A stretch of DNA of 44,476 nt from NCBI GenBank assembly GCA_002299965.1, contig DBOM01000069.1, forward strand, positions 1 through 44,476, read 5' to 3'. This stretch comes from Caldiserica bacterium UBA646. GTDB lineage: Bacteria; Caldisericota; Caldisericia; Caldisericales; Caldisericaceae. The position numbers were made by a program, and so were the translations under genes. The notes beneath the pieces are model-generated. The model did not search any database, had not been told where the DNA came from, and saw only the letters and a list, made by a program, of their open reading frames with translations. Numbering within the stretch: the stretch's first letter is position 1; every line of letters begins with the position of its first letter. Shown one piece after another: positions 8,521 through 16,108 of the stretch.

Positions 8521-9668
8521 TTCACACTCCTTTTAATCATATCTTCAAATAACAGTATACCTTCTTTATAAACTTCTACAATACCGGCCGCTGAGCCAAC
8601 CTTTTTATAGGTAATTTGGCTTAAACCTTTCTCTAAAAGATGCGGTATATCAGAGAAACTTATCGTTTCCTCAAGAAAAGCATCAACCAAAACTTTATCC
8701 ATCGCAACGAGAAGAGGCAAAAAATTACCACCACGCTTCCCGTACTCCAATGCAGTCAAAAACCCTGGAAATTTATTATTATCTAACGGGTAAAATGTAA
8801 GTTTCCCTACTTTTTCAAGATCTAATCTGGATTCAGGAAAAGAATTTATAGCTCTTTCAGGGTAGGTAATTGCGTACTGCAAAGGAAAATACATAAGAGG
8901 AGTACTCATAAGTGCCTTCATATTACCATCTACAAATTCTATCATTGAATGAATTATGCTTTCTCTATGCACAATTACTTCAATTTTTTCATAATCTATA
9001 CCGAAGAAGAAATGAGATTCTATCACTTCAAAGGCCTTATTAATAAGCGTTGCAGAATCTACTGTAATTTTTTTGCCCATTCGCCAGTTAGGATGACGAA
9101 GAGCATCAAGGACCGTAATCTTATCAAATGTAGCAATATCTCGTTCCCAAAAAGGTCCACCAGAGGCTGTAATTATAAATCTCTTCACTGCGTTCTTTTT
9201 TTCCCCAATAAGACATTGGAATAAAGCAGATAGTTCACTATCGATAGGAATAATATATTTTTGTCTATCCGGAGAAAAGATTATTTCCCCTCCAGCAATA
9301 ATTGACTCTTTGTTAGCAATTGCCACATATTTTTTATAACTCAGTAAAAGGTCGATTGATTTAAGAGCGACTATATCAGAAGAAAGAAACAGAGTAAGGT
9401 CAGCACTCGCATCTAATATTACTTTTTCCAAATCGTTTTCGACATCAAAAATATATTTACCTGGAAATTCTTTTTTAATGGCCTCAAGATAATCTTTCCC
9501 CATCCCTATATACCGAGGATCAAAATTCTTTATTTGATTCAATATCAGATCAGCATTTTGAAAGCCGGTTATTCCAATAACTTTATAGTAATTACCCAGC
9601 TTTTTTAGTACTTCCAGGGCTTCCTTGCCCAAAGACCCTGTTGAGCCAACTATAAAGATACTCTTCAT
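8517..9668 (-). CDS. dxr: 1-deoxy-D-xylulose 5-phosphate reductoisomerase (divergent)
   Basis: Second DXP-pathway step; converts DXP to MEP with NADPH and a divalent metal. NADPH-binding GSTGSLG is at residues 8-14; metal-ligand residues are kept (Asp and Glu in PIDSEL, Glu in INKAFEVIE), as are SGGPF and HPNWRMGKK. Several usually invariant positions differ: the His of DSEH is Leu, PDMR reads PLMY, HPQS reads HRES, and the C-terminal NAANE-type motif reads VAMDK. The family is still clear at 383 aa, and operon position supports it. ATG 9668 overlaps the uppS stop as ATGA. Confidence 0.92.
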   Translation of the reverse strand: MKSIFIVGSTGSLGKEALEVLKKLGNYYKVIGITGFQNADLILNQIKNFDPRYIGMGKDYLEAIKKEFPGKYIFDVENDLEKVILDASADLTLFLSSDIVALKSIDLLLSYKKYVAIANKESIIAGGEIIFSPDRQKYIIPIDSELSALFQCLIGEKKNAVKRFIITASGGPFWERDIATFDKITVLDALRHPNWRMGKKITVDSATLINKAFEVIESHFFFGIDYEKIEVIVHRESIIHSMIEFVDGNMKALMSTPLMYFPLQYAITYPERAINSFPESRLDLEKVGKLTFYPLDNNKFPGFLTALEYGKRGGNFLPLLVAMDKVLVDAFLEETISFSDIPHLLEKGLSQITYKKVGSAAGIVEVYKEGILLFEDMIKRSVK

Positions 9669-10363
9669 TTTAATGCACCGTATTTTCGCGTTCTCTTTAA
9701 AAATTTCTGTAAGATTTGTAAATATTCCTTTTCAGTGAAATCGGGCCACAACGTGTCAGTGAAAACCAGCTCTGAGTATGCAGATTGGTACAAAAGAAAA
9801 TTGCTCAATCTCTTTTCACCTCCTGTCCTTATAATGATATCTGGGTCAGGTTGGTCTTTAGTATATAAAATTTGCTTAAATGCTTCTTCTGTAAGTTCAT
9901 GTGTCGTACCCAAAAGCAGCAATTTTTCAACCGCTTGAATAATTTCTCTTCTACCGCCATAGTTAAGAGCGATATTTAATACCATCCTGGTATTACTCTT
10001 CGTTGTCTTAGCTGCAAACTGTACCATATTTTTGACAAATAAAGGGAGAGGGTCTATATCTCCTATAAAATTAATTTTTACGCCATTTTCGTGCAATTCT
10101 GGAATATATGTATTTATAGAATCCACAAGTAAATGAAATAAAAAATTCACCTCTTTTGTGCTTCGCTTCCAATTTTCCGTAGAAAATGCAAAAAGGGTAA
10201 GAAATTTTATTCCACGGTTTGCTGATGTTTTAGTAATAATTCGAACTGACTTTACGCCGTTTTTATGCCCTTCTGTTCGATTAAGCCCTCTCTTCTCAGC
10301 CCAACGACCATTCCCATCCATAATAATTGCTACATGGGCAGGAATAGGACTTTCTTCGCTCAT
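9665..10363 (-). CDS. uppS: isoprenyl transferase (undecaprenyl diphosphate synthase)
   Basis: Cis-prenyltransferase that makes the C55 lipid carrier for peptidoglycan from FPP and IPP. Family motifs: HVAIIMDGNGRWAEKRG (Asp and Asn of the first motif), GHKNGV, FSTENW, and RTGGEKRLSNFLLYQ with SAYSEL near the end. I choose ATG 10363, which overlaps the frr stop as TGATG and gives 232 aa; a TTG one codon upstream is also open. In most genomes cdsA lies between uppS and dxr, but here they overlap directly. Confidence 0.96.
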   Translation of the reverse strand: MSEESPIPAHVAIIMDGNGRWAEKRGLNRTEGHKNGVKSVRIITKTSANRGIKFLTLFAFSTENWKRSTKEVNFLFHLLVDSINTYIPELHENGVKINFIGDIDPLPLFVKNMVQFAAKTTKSNTRMVLNIALNYGGRREIIQAVEKLLLLGTTHELTEEAFKQILYTKDQPDPDIIIRTGGEKRLSNFLLYQSAYSELVFTDTLWPDFTEKEYLQILQKFLKRTRKYGALK

Positions 10364-10926
10364 CAAACTTCGAGAATTTCCTCTTCTTTTCTCGTTAGAT
10401 GCTCATTTATGATTTTGATATATTTATCTGTAAATTCCTGTATTTTCTCCTGCATCCTATATCGATCATCTTCAGATATTTCCTTATCTTTTTCCCACCT
10501 CTTAGCTTTATCAATGGCTCTTCTTCTAACACCTCTAATTTCTTCTCTAAAACTTTCTGCCATTTTTTTAATTTGATTCACAATCTTAATCCGCTCTTCT
10601 TCGTCCAATTTTGGAAAAGGAAGAGTAATTGTTGTGCCATCGTTACGAGGCATAACACCAAGATTTGCCTTAAGAATCCCTCTTTCGACTTCATTCAAAA
10701 GCGATTTATCCCACGGTTCAACAGCAAGCATTCTTGATTTAGGAACTGAAATTGATGCAATCTGTTTGAGTGGAACAGTTGTTCCATATGCCTGCACGCG
10801 TACGGGATCGAGTAATTCAGGCGCGACTCGTGTCGCACGAACATGGGAAAACTCTTTTCCCATAGATTCTATTGCCACTTTCATTTCATTTTCTACTTCC
10901 TGATAAATCTTTTTTTCTAACTCCAT
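10363..10926 (-). CDS. frr: ribosome recycling factor
   Basis: Splits post-termination ribosomes together with EF-G. The 187-aa length and whole-length motifs fit (FSHVRATRVAPELLDPVRV, YGTTVPLKQIASISVP, KANLGVMPRNDGTTI, ELDEEERI-type region). ATG 10926 has AAAGGAGGG upstream and follows the pyrH stop by one base. Standard pyrH-frr-uppS order. Confidence 0.98.
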   Translation of the reverse strand: MELEKKIYQEVENEMKVAIESMGKEFSHVRATRVAPELLDPVRVQAYGTTVPLKQIASISVPKSRMLAVEPWDKSLLNEVERGILKANLGVMPRNDGTTITLPFPKLDEEERIKIVNQIKKMAESFREEIRGVRRRAIDKAKRWEKDKEISEDDRYRMQEKIQEFTDKYIKIINEHLTRKEEEILEV

Positions 10927-10927
10927 T

Positions 10928-11641
10928 TTATCCCTCCTTTATATATGTCCCTACACCGCCTTTTAGTACAGCTCTAACTAAATTGCCTTTTGTTTTTACA
11001 TTAAACAATACTATAGGCATTTTAAATTCCCTGCAGAGAGATACGGCAGTTGAATCTATTGCTTTTAAATTTTTTACAAGAAATTCAGTGTAAGATATAG
11101 AAGTATACTTATGAGCATTACTTGTCTTTGCTGGATCCGCAGAATAAATTGCATCAACTTTAGTAGCCTTGAATATGGCATCTGCCTTTATTTCTATTGC
11201 TCGCAATGCTGCAGTAGTGTCTGTGGTAAAAAAGGGAAGACCTGTTCCTCCCGCAAATATAACAATTCTTCCTTTTTCAAAATGCGCTAATGCTTTTGCG
11301 AGAATGTATGGTTCTGCAACTTGCATAAGGCTCAATGACGACATAACTCTTGCATCAATTCCCTTTTTTAAAAGTGCATTTTGAAGCGCAAGAGCATTAA
11401 TAACAGTGGCAAGCATACCCATATAATCAGCAGTGGTTCTATCTATATGAAGCTCCTTGCTTTCTGATCCTCTAAAGATATTGCCACCACCTATTACAAT
11501 TCCAACTTCTATGCCTTCTGCCTGTAGAATCTTTACTTGGTCAACAATCTCCTCTAATACCTTAACATCGATGCCAAATGCCTTTTTCCCAAGAAGGGCC
11601 TCTCCGCTAAGTTTTAAAAGAATCCTTTTATAATGTGCCAA
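10928..11641 (-). CDS. pyrH: uridylate kinase
   Basis: Phosphorylates UMP to UDP; hexameric amino-acid-kinase fold, usually GTP-activated and UTP-inhibited. Motifs: LLKLSGEALLG near the N-terminus, GGGNIFRG, and GTGLPFFTTDTTAALRA. The start is TTG 11641, set by GGGGAGG 5 nt upstream and by the conserved MAHYKRILLKLSGEAL start; the next Met would remove the phosphate-binding loop. It begins directly after the tsf stop. Confidence 0.97.
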   Translation of the reverse strand: MAHYKRILLKLSGEALLGKKAFGIDVKVLEEIVDQVKILQAEGIEVGIVIGGGNIFRGSESKELHIDRTTADYMGMLATVINALALQNALLKKGIDARVMSSLSLMQVAEPYILAKALAHFEKGRIVIFAGGTGLPFFTTDTTAALRAIEIKADAIFKATKVDAIYSADPAKTSNAHKYTSISYTEFLVKNLKAIDSTAVSLCREFKMPIVLFNVKTKGNLVRAVLKGGVGTYIKEG

Positions 11642-12232
11642 TTATACCTCCCCTATTTTGAAGCGAACAAACCTCCCAACTAAAATATTTTCACCAAATT
11701 TAGCTATATGTTCCTTAATAAGATCGGCTATAACAATCTTTTCATTTTTTATATATGGAAGTTCAAGAAGGCAATGCTCTTTGTAAAATGACTCGACCTT
11801 GCCATCTATTATTTTTTCAATAACGTTGGCTGGTTTTTTATCACCCTCGAACTGCTTCGTATAAATCTCTCGTTCCTTTTCAATTAACTCTGCAGGTACT
11901 TCATCTCTTGAGACGTAATTAGGGTCGGTAGCTGCAATTTGCAATGCAATCTCGTCAGCAAGATTTTTAAACTCGTCAGTTCTTGCAACAAAATCTGTCT
12001 CACAGTTCAATTCAACCAATACTCCAAGCTGAGCCCCTGGGTGTATATATGCTGTTATAATACCTTGATTTGCCGCCCTTCCAGACTTTTTTACAGCCTT
12101 TGCAATACCTTTTTCCCTTAAAACTTCAATAGCTTTTTCAATATCACCATCCGCTTCTGCAAGTGCTTTTTTACAATCAATAACACCAGCACTTGTCTTC
12201 GCACGTAATTCTTTAATAAGATCTAAGCTCAT
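11642..12232 (-). CDS. tsf: elongation factor Ts (short form)
   Basis: Nucleotide-exchange factor for EF-Tu. N-terminal UBA-like domain (LIKELRAKTSAGVIDCKKAL), then the core with the EF-Tu contact motif CETDFVARTDEF. At 196 aa it is the short type known from Thermus and Thermotoga, lacking the second core subdomain of E. coli (283 aa). ATG 12232 overlaps the rpsB stop as ATGA with GAGGTG upstream. Confidence 0.97.
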   Translation of the reverse strand: MSLDLIKELRAKTSAGVIDCKKALAEADGDIEKAIEVLREKGIAKAVKKSGRAANQGIITAYIHPGAQLGVLVELNCETDFVARTDEFKNLADEIALQIAATDPNYVSRDEVPAELIEKEREIYTKQFEGDKKPANVIEKIIDGKVESFYKEHCLLELPYIKNEKIVIADLIKEHIAKFGENILVGRFVRFKIGEV

Positions 12233-13047
12233 TTTGACACCTCTTCATCAAGTTCTTTTTCAACCTCTTTAGTGATGTCTAAATTTTCTTTCTCGTCTAT
12301 AGCTTCTTCCTGTCTTTTTTCTTTCTCACCTTCGGCTTCTTCCTGTCTTTTTTCTTCCTCTACTCTTCCTTCTTTTCCCTCGATGACTGCATTTGCAATA
12401 ACCGATGAAAATAATCTAATAGATCTAATTGCATCATCATTCCCAGGAAGGGGATAATCCATTTCCTCAGGATCTGAATTAGAATCCACAATACCTATCA
12501 CCGGAATATGCAATCTCCTTGACTCCAATATCGCACTACGCTCTTTATGCGAATCTGTCACAAAGATCGCAGCAGGAAGAGAAGTTATATTCTTCACTCC
12601 TTCAAAAAGTTTACGCAACTTGGCAAATTCTCTTTCGACACTTACTCGCTCTTTAATGGGTATAGAATCAAGATATCCTTCTGTAACTAATTTTTCAAGT
12701 TCATTTAATCTATGAATGCGAGTTTTAATGGTAGAAAAATTAGTGAGTAAGCCTCCTACCCACCGCTGGTTCACATACATCATACCGCATCTTTCTGCTT
12801 CCTCTCTTACAATGTCCTGGGCTGCTTTTTTTGTTCCTACAAAAATTACAGTCTTTCCTTCTTTTGCAAGATTAGAAACAAAATTATACGCCTCACTCAC
12901 TTTCGTAATAGTAATCCTTAGATCAAAAATATGAATTCCATTCCTCTCTGTGTAGATGTACTCTTTCATCTTTGGGTTCCACCGCTTTGTCTGATGTCCA
13001 AAATGTACACCAGCTTCAAGCAGTTCTTTCATTGTCATAATTGCCAT
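12229..13047 (-). CDS. rpsB: 30S ribosomal protein S2 with acidic C-terminal tail
   Basis: Binds 16S rRNA late in 30S assembly. Typical opening MKELLEAGVHFGHQTKRWNP and the signatures IFVTDSHKERSAILESRR and IPVIGIVDSNSDPEEMDYPLPGNDDA (split here only for description). After about residue 222 comes a 50-residue Glu/Lys-rich tail with an 11-residue repeat (EKRQEEA twice). ATG 13047 has GGAGG 8 nt upstream. First gene of the translation/isoprenoid operon; the leader carries a hairpin that may mediate autoregulation. Confidence 0.97.
   Translation of the reverse strand: MAIMTMKELLEAGVHFGHQTKRWNPKMKEYIYTERNGIHIFDLRITITKVSEAYNFVSNLAKEGKTVIFVGTKKAAQDIVREEAERCGMMYVNQRWVGGLLTNFSTIKTRIHRLNELEKLVTEGYLDSIPIKERVSVEREFAKLRKLFEGVKNITSLPAAIFVTDSHKERSAILESRRLHIPVIGIVDSNSDPEEMDYPLPGNDDAIRSIRLFSSVIANAVIEGKEGRVEEEKRQEEAEGEKEKRQEEAIDEKENLDITKEVEKELDEEVSK
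12302..12356. repeat. 22-bp direct repeat, period 33 bp, in rpsB tail
   Basis: The same 22-base string starts at 12302 and 12335 (gcttcttcctgtctttttt plus ctt). The 33-bp period is 11 codons and duplicates EKRQEEA in the acidic tail of S2. Confidence 0.85.
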
Positions 13048-13086
13048 TGCTACTACCTCCTATTGTTTTTCCTCCCCTCTTTCTTC

Positions 13087-13120
13087 TTCTCAGGAACACA
13101 TTTGTGCACAACCCTGAGAA
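13087..13120 (-). promoter_or_regulatory. hairpin in the rpsB leader
   Basis: TTCTCAGG (13087-13094) pairs perfectly with CCTGAGAA (13113-13120) around an 18-nt loop that can form an inner CAC/GTG stem. On the rpsB mRNA it lies between the predicted +1 (about 13139) and the Shine-Dalgarno. No T-run follows, so it is not an intrinsic terminator. Ribosomal protein S2 leaders in other bacteria carry autoregulatory structures; that role here is inference. Confidence 0.5.
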
Positions 13121-13145
13121 TCCAAAGGGTGCGAATTTATATACT

Positions 13146-13173
13146 ATATTAAAAGAGAATCAGAAAAAATCAA
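13146..13173 (-). promoter_or_regulatory. promoter of the rpsB operon
   Basis: On the minus strand, -35 TTGATT (13173-13168), a 16-bp spacer and -10 TAATAT (13151-13146). The leader would be about 92 nt. A palindrome, TCTTTAA-g-TTAAAGA (13175-13189), lies just upstream of the -35 and could be an operator or a weak end signal for the upstream gene. Confidence 0.5.
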
Positions 13174-13174
13174 G

Positions 13175-13189
13175 TCTTTAAGTTAAAGA
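13175..13189. repeat. 15-bp palindrome between the FAD oxidoreductase and the rpsB promoter
   Basis: TCTTTAA, one central base, TTAAAGA: a perfect 7-bp inverted repeat. On the minus strand it is followed by TTGATTTTTT, so it could act as a weak terminator for the oxidoreductase gene; the AT-rich stem argues against an efficient one. Confidence 0.35.
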
Positions 13190-13223
13190 TTATTTTGCTA
13201 ACCACACCTCTTAAGCAAATCTA

Positions 13224-14684
13224 TTACGATAGCCTATTTGATACACTCTTTATATTGCCCGAAAAATAATAAGAATTTTTTCCAAATTTTCTAATCTTTC
13301 TTGCAGGCACCCCTGTTTCTCTTGAAAGTATCTCTATAATTCTTGGACCACAAAACCCCATCTGGCAACGCCCAAACCCTGCCGATGTTCTAAATTTAAC
13401 ACCTTGCACAGTTGTTGCTCCTCTATGAATTGCTTCAACTATTTCACCCTCGGTCACTTGTTCGCATCGACATATGACATGCCCAAATTGAGGATTCTTC
13501 GCAACAAGTGCCTTTTTCTCCTTACTTGAAAGATCTCTAAATCTCGGTATATTTTTGCGCATCGGATTAAAACCCTTCTTTCCGCGTAATTTAAACCCCA
13601 AATCCTTTATTAATTCCACTGCTCTTCCTGCAATTGCATACGAAGCAGTAAAACCAGGAGATTTTATGCCTGCCAAATTAATGAATCCATATGCTTTATT
13701 CGGATAACTTTCTATAATAAAATCCTCAGTAGAAGGTTGGGCCCTTACCCCAGCAAAGTACGTAACAATATCTTGAAGTCTAAGAGAAGGAACTATCCGC
13801 TTTGCCCCCATAAACACTTCCATAAGTCCTTTTTCTGTAGTAGAGGTATCTTCCTTATCGACAATCGATTCCGAATTTGGACCTATTATAATTTTCCCAA
13901 ATACATCATATGCAATAAGTATCCCCTTCGTTTTTTCAAGTGGAGCAGGAAAAACTGTCCTTGACACAACCTTTCCTATCGTATCATCGAAAACAAAATA
14001 TTCTCCTTTTTGGGGGTCTATATAAAAATAGTCAATGCCTGCAGTTTTTGATATTTCATCTGAATGTAAACCCGCCGCATTTATAACAATATTTGCATCA
14101 ATAAATTTTCCATTGCTAACAACACCTTTCATTTTTTTATTTTCCACTACTACTTTTTCTACGTTGCTATCAAAGATAAATTTAACTCCATTTTTTATAG
14201 CATTCTCGTAGAGAGCTATAGTATATCCAAAAGGACTTACAATCCCTGCAGTTGAAGCATATAGAGCAGACTTAACAGCTGGGTTAAGATTTGGCTCGAG
14301 TTTTAATGTTTCCTTGCTAGAAAGAATTTTTAATCCCCTTACCCCGTTTTTCTTTCCTCGCTTGACTAAATCCTGAAGCTTTCTTTCTTCATTGCTATTT
14401 AAGGCAACAACAAGTGAGCCATTTTTTTCAAAATGAAAATCCAGCTCATCTTTCAACTCATCAAAAAGAGCATTACCTTTTACGCACAACTCTGCCTTTA
14501 CACTCCCCGGCTGGTCATCATAACCTGCATGTATAATGGCAGAATTCGCTCTTGATGTACCTCCAGGAACATCTAATCCTTTTTCGAGCACACAAATATC
14601 CAAATCATATTTAGACAGTTCTCTCGCAACTGCACAACCAATAACTCCTGCGCCTATAATTATTACTTTTTTCATCTTTTTCAT
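13224..14684 (-). CDS. FAD-dependent oxidoreductase, GlpA/LhgO type, with C-terminal BFD-like Cys domain
   Basis: DAO-fold flavoprotein of 486 aa. FAD-binding GAGVIG lies near residue 11; a DAO core spans up to about 380, with FAGVRAQPSTEDFII-type and IKSPGFTASYAIAG segments. A C-terminal [2Fe-2S] BFD-like domain carries ICRCEQVTEGEIVEAI and GFGRCQMGFCGPRI (C-x-C ... C-x4-C). Such fusions are annotated as anaerobic glycerol-3-phosphate dehydrogenase or as L-2-hydroxyglutarate/2-hydroxyacid oxidoreductase; the substrate cannot be decided. Partner genes often found beside it (a second FAD/NAD subunit, a DUF1667 protein, glpK) are absent. ATG 14684 lacks a Shine-Dalgarno; the promoter lies about 15 bp upstream. 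Confidence 0.85.
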   Translation of the reverse strand: MKKMKKVIIIGAGVIGCAVARELSKYDLDICVLEKGLDVPGGTSRANSAIIHAGYDDQPGSVKAELCVKGNALFDELKDELDFHFEKNGSLVVALNSNEERKLQDLVKRGKKNGVRGLKILSSKETLKLEPNLNPAVKSALYASTAGIVSPFGYTIALYENAIKNGVKFIFDSNVEKVVVENKKMKGVVSNGKFIDANIVINAAGLHSDEISKTAGIDYFYIDPQKGEYFVFDDTIGKVVSRTVFPAPLEKTKGILIAYDVFGKIIIGPNSESIVDKEDTSTTEKGLMEVFMGAKRIVPSLRLQDIVTYFAGVRAQPSTEDFIIESYPNKAYGFINLAGIKSPGFTASYAIAGRAVELIKDLGFKLRGKKGFNPMRKNIPRFRDLSSKEKKALVAKNPQFGHVICRCEQVTEGEIVEAIHRGATTVQGVKFRTSAGFGRCQMGFCGPRIIEILSRETGVPARKIRKFGKNSYYFSGNIKSVSNRLS

Positions 14685-14698
14685 TTATTTGCTTATAT

Positions 14699-14726
14699 AT
14701 TTTACCGATTTCTGTTAGTATTGCAA
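14699..14726 (-). promoter_or_regulatory. promoter of the FAD oxidoreductase gene
   Basis: On the minus strand, -35 TTGCAA (14726-14721), a 16-bp spacer and -10 TAAAAT (14704-14699). The predicted 5' leader is only about 8 nt and has no Shine-Dalgarno. The -35 is a palindrome that abuts the -35 of the divergent promoter. Confidence 0.45.
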
Positions 14727-14727
14727 T

Positions 14728-14755
14728 TTGTGTTTTAAAAACAGGATGGTATAAT
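14728..14755 (+). promoter_or_regulatory. promoter of the MBL/SDH-protease pair
   Basis: -35 TTGTGT (14728-14733), a 16-bp spacer and a consensus -10 TATAAT (14750-14755), giving a leader of about 22 nt with GAGG at 14775-14778 before ATG 14784. Confidence 0.6.
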
Positions 14756-14783
14756 TTTTTAAAAAGATAAAGGCGAGGAAAAA

Positions 14784-16094
14784 ATGAAAATAATATTTTT
14801 TGACGGAGCAGGAGAAATTGGTGGTAATAAAATTATTATTGAAGAAAATGGCACAGCTATACTCTTTGATTTTGGGAAAAGATTTTCAATTAACAGTGCC
14901 TACTTCAATGATTCCTTTGTTGGAAGAAACTGGAAAAAAGTACACGATCGCATCGCAATAAAAGAACTTCCGCCATTACGGAACTTCTATAAAGAATGGC
15001 CTATGTCACCAAAAAACTCAATTGATATCGATATAAAAGCAGTATTTTTCTCACACGCTCATCTTGATCATATTGGACTCATTGATCTCATAGATGATTC
15101 GCTAGAAAAGTATATGAGTAATTATTCAAAAGAAGTTCTTAGCTTCTTTGGAAAAAAGGGAATCATAAAAAATAACATCTCAAATATAAAAATAATGGAC
15201 AAACCCGTTAAAGTTGGGCCGTTTACAGTACACCCTATACCTATTGACCACGATATCCCCGGAGCTCTGGCCTTCCAGATAGAGACCTCGAAAGGAAATA
15301 TATTCTACACTGGTGATATTTATTTTCACGGAAGAACAAATGAAAAATCATGGAATTTTGTTAAATATGCAAAAAACAATAACCCCTATATATTAATTAC
15401 CGAGGGAACACGTTTTGGCTGGAGGTTTGTTACAAGCCTTACAGAAGAGCAGCTAAAAAAACAGGCAATTAGCGTGCTTGAGCAATGCAACGGGATCCTT
15501 TTTGCAAATCCATATGAACCACACATAGATAGAATCCAAACATTTTTTGAAATCGCAAATGAGAAAAACAAAAAATTTGTAATAACCCTACCTTATGCCT
15601 TTATGTTAAACCGTTACTCTAGTATAGGAGATACATTTGCAAAAGACATTCTTTCATCTCCTAACACATTGATTTATAAATCTGAAGGAATGCCTAATAC
15701 CTGGGAAAATGAAACCAAGGAAACATTTGTTGATGCAGCATATGTCCACAAAAACCAGAAAAATATTGTAATGTTACTTGACTTTATGAGCATACCGGAA
15801 CTTATAGACATAAAACCTGAAAAAGGTGCGCTATACATTCATTCAGGTGGAGAACCATTGCCAAGCATTGATGTAGAAAATGCAAAAATTCTTCTAAATT
15901 GGCTAAATATGTTCAATATACCATATTTTAATATTCACTCACCCGGGCATGCAGCACAACCAGATCTACTATATATGGCTAGGGAAATTAACCCCGAAAT
16001 ATTGCTTCCCATTCACACACAGATTCCCGAAAGATTTGAAATTGCATCTGACAATGTTAAAATACTTGAAAGAGGTGTTATATATAATTTTTAA
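14784..16094 (+). CDS. metallo-beta-lactamase-fold hydrolase, RNase J-like
   Basis: Cytosolic MBL-fold protein of 436 aa. The metal motif SHAHLDHIG is at residues 90-98 (His91, His93, Asp95, His96). Further ligand segments are PIDHDIPG (about 152-159), FYTGDIYFHG (about 175-184) and a C-terminal HSPGHA followed by LLPIHTQIPERF, the layout of RNase J/beta-CASP hydrolases. There is no C-terminal RNase J domain and the beta-CASP part diverges, so nuclease activity is inference. GAGG precedes ATG 14784. It is followed after 14 bp by an SDH-type protease gene on the same strand, which suggests a functional pair. Confidence 0.82.
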   Translation: MKIIFFDGAGEIGGNKIIIEENGTAILFDFGKRFSINSAYFNDSFVGRNWKKVHDRIAIKELPPLRNFYKEWPMSPKNSIDIDIKAVFFSHAHLDHIGLIDLIDDSLEKYMSNYSKEVLSFFGKKGIIKNNISNIKIMDKPVKVGPFTVHPIPIDHDIPGALAFQIETSKGNIFYTGDIYFHGRTNEKSWNFVKYAKNNNPYILITEGTRFGWRFVTSLTEEQLKKQAISVLEQCNGILFANPYEPHIDRIQTFFEIANEKNKKFVITLPYAFMLNRYSSIGDTFAKDILSSPNTLIYKSEGMPNTWENETKETFVDAAYVHKNQKNIVMLLDFMSIPELIDIKPEKGALYIHSGGEPLPSIDVENAKILLNWLNMFNIPYFNIHSPGHAAQPDLLYMAREINPEILLPIHTQIPERFEIASDNVKILERGVIYNF

Positions 16095-16108
16095 AAAAGG
16101 AGGAAATA

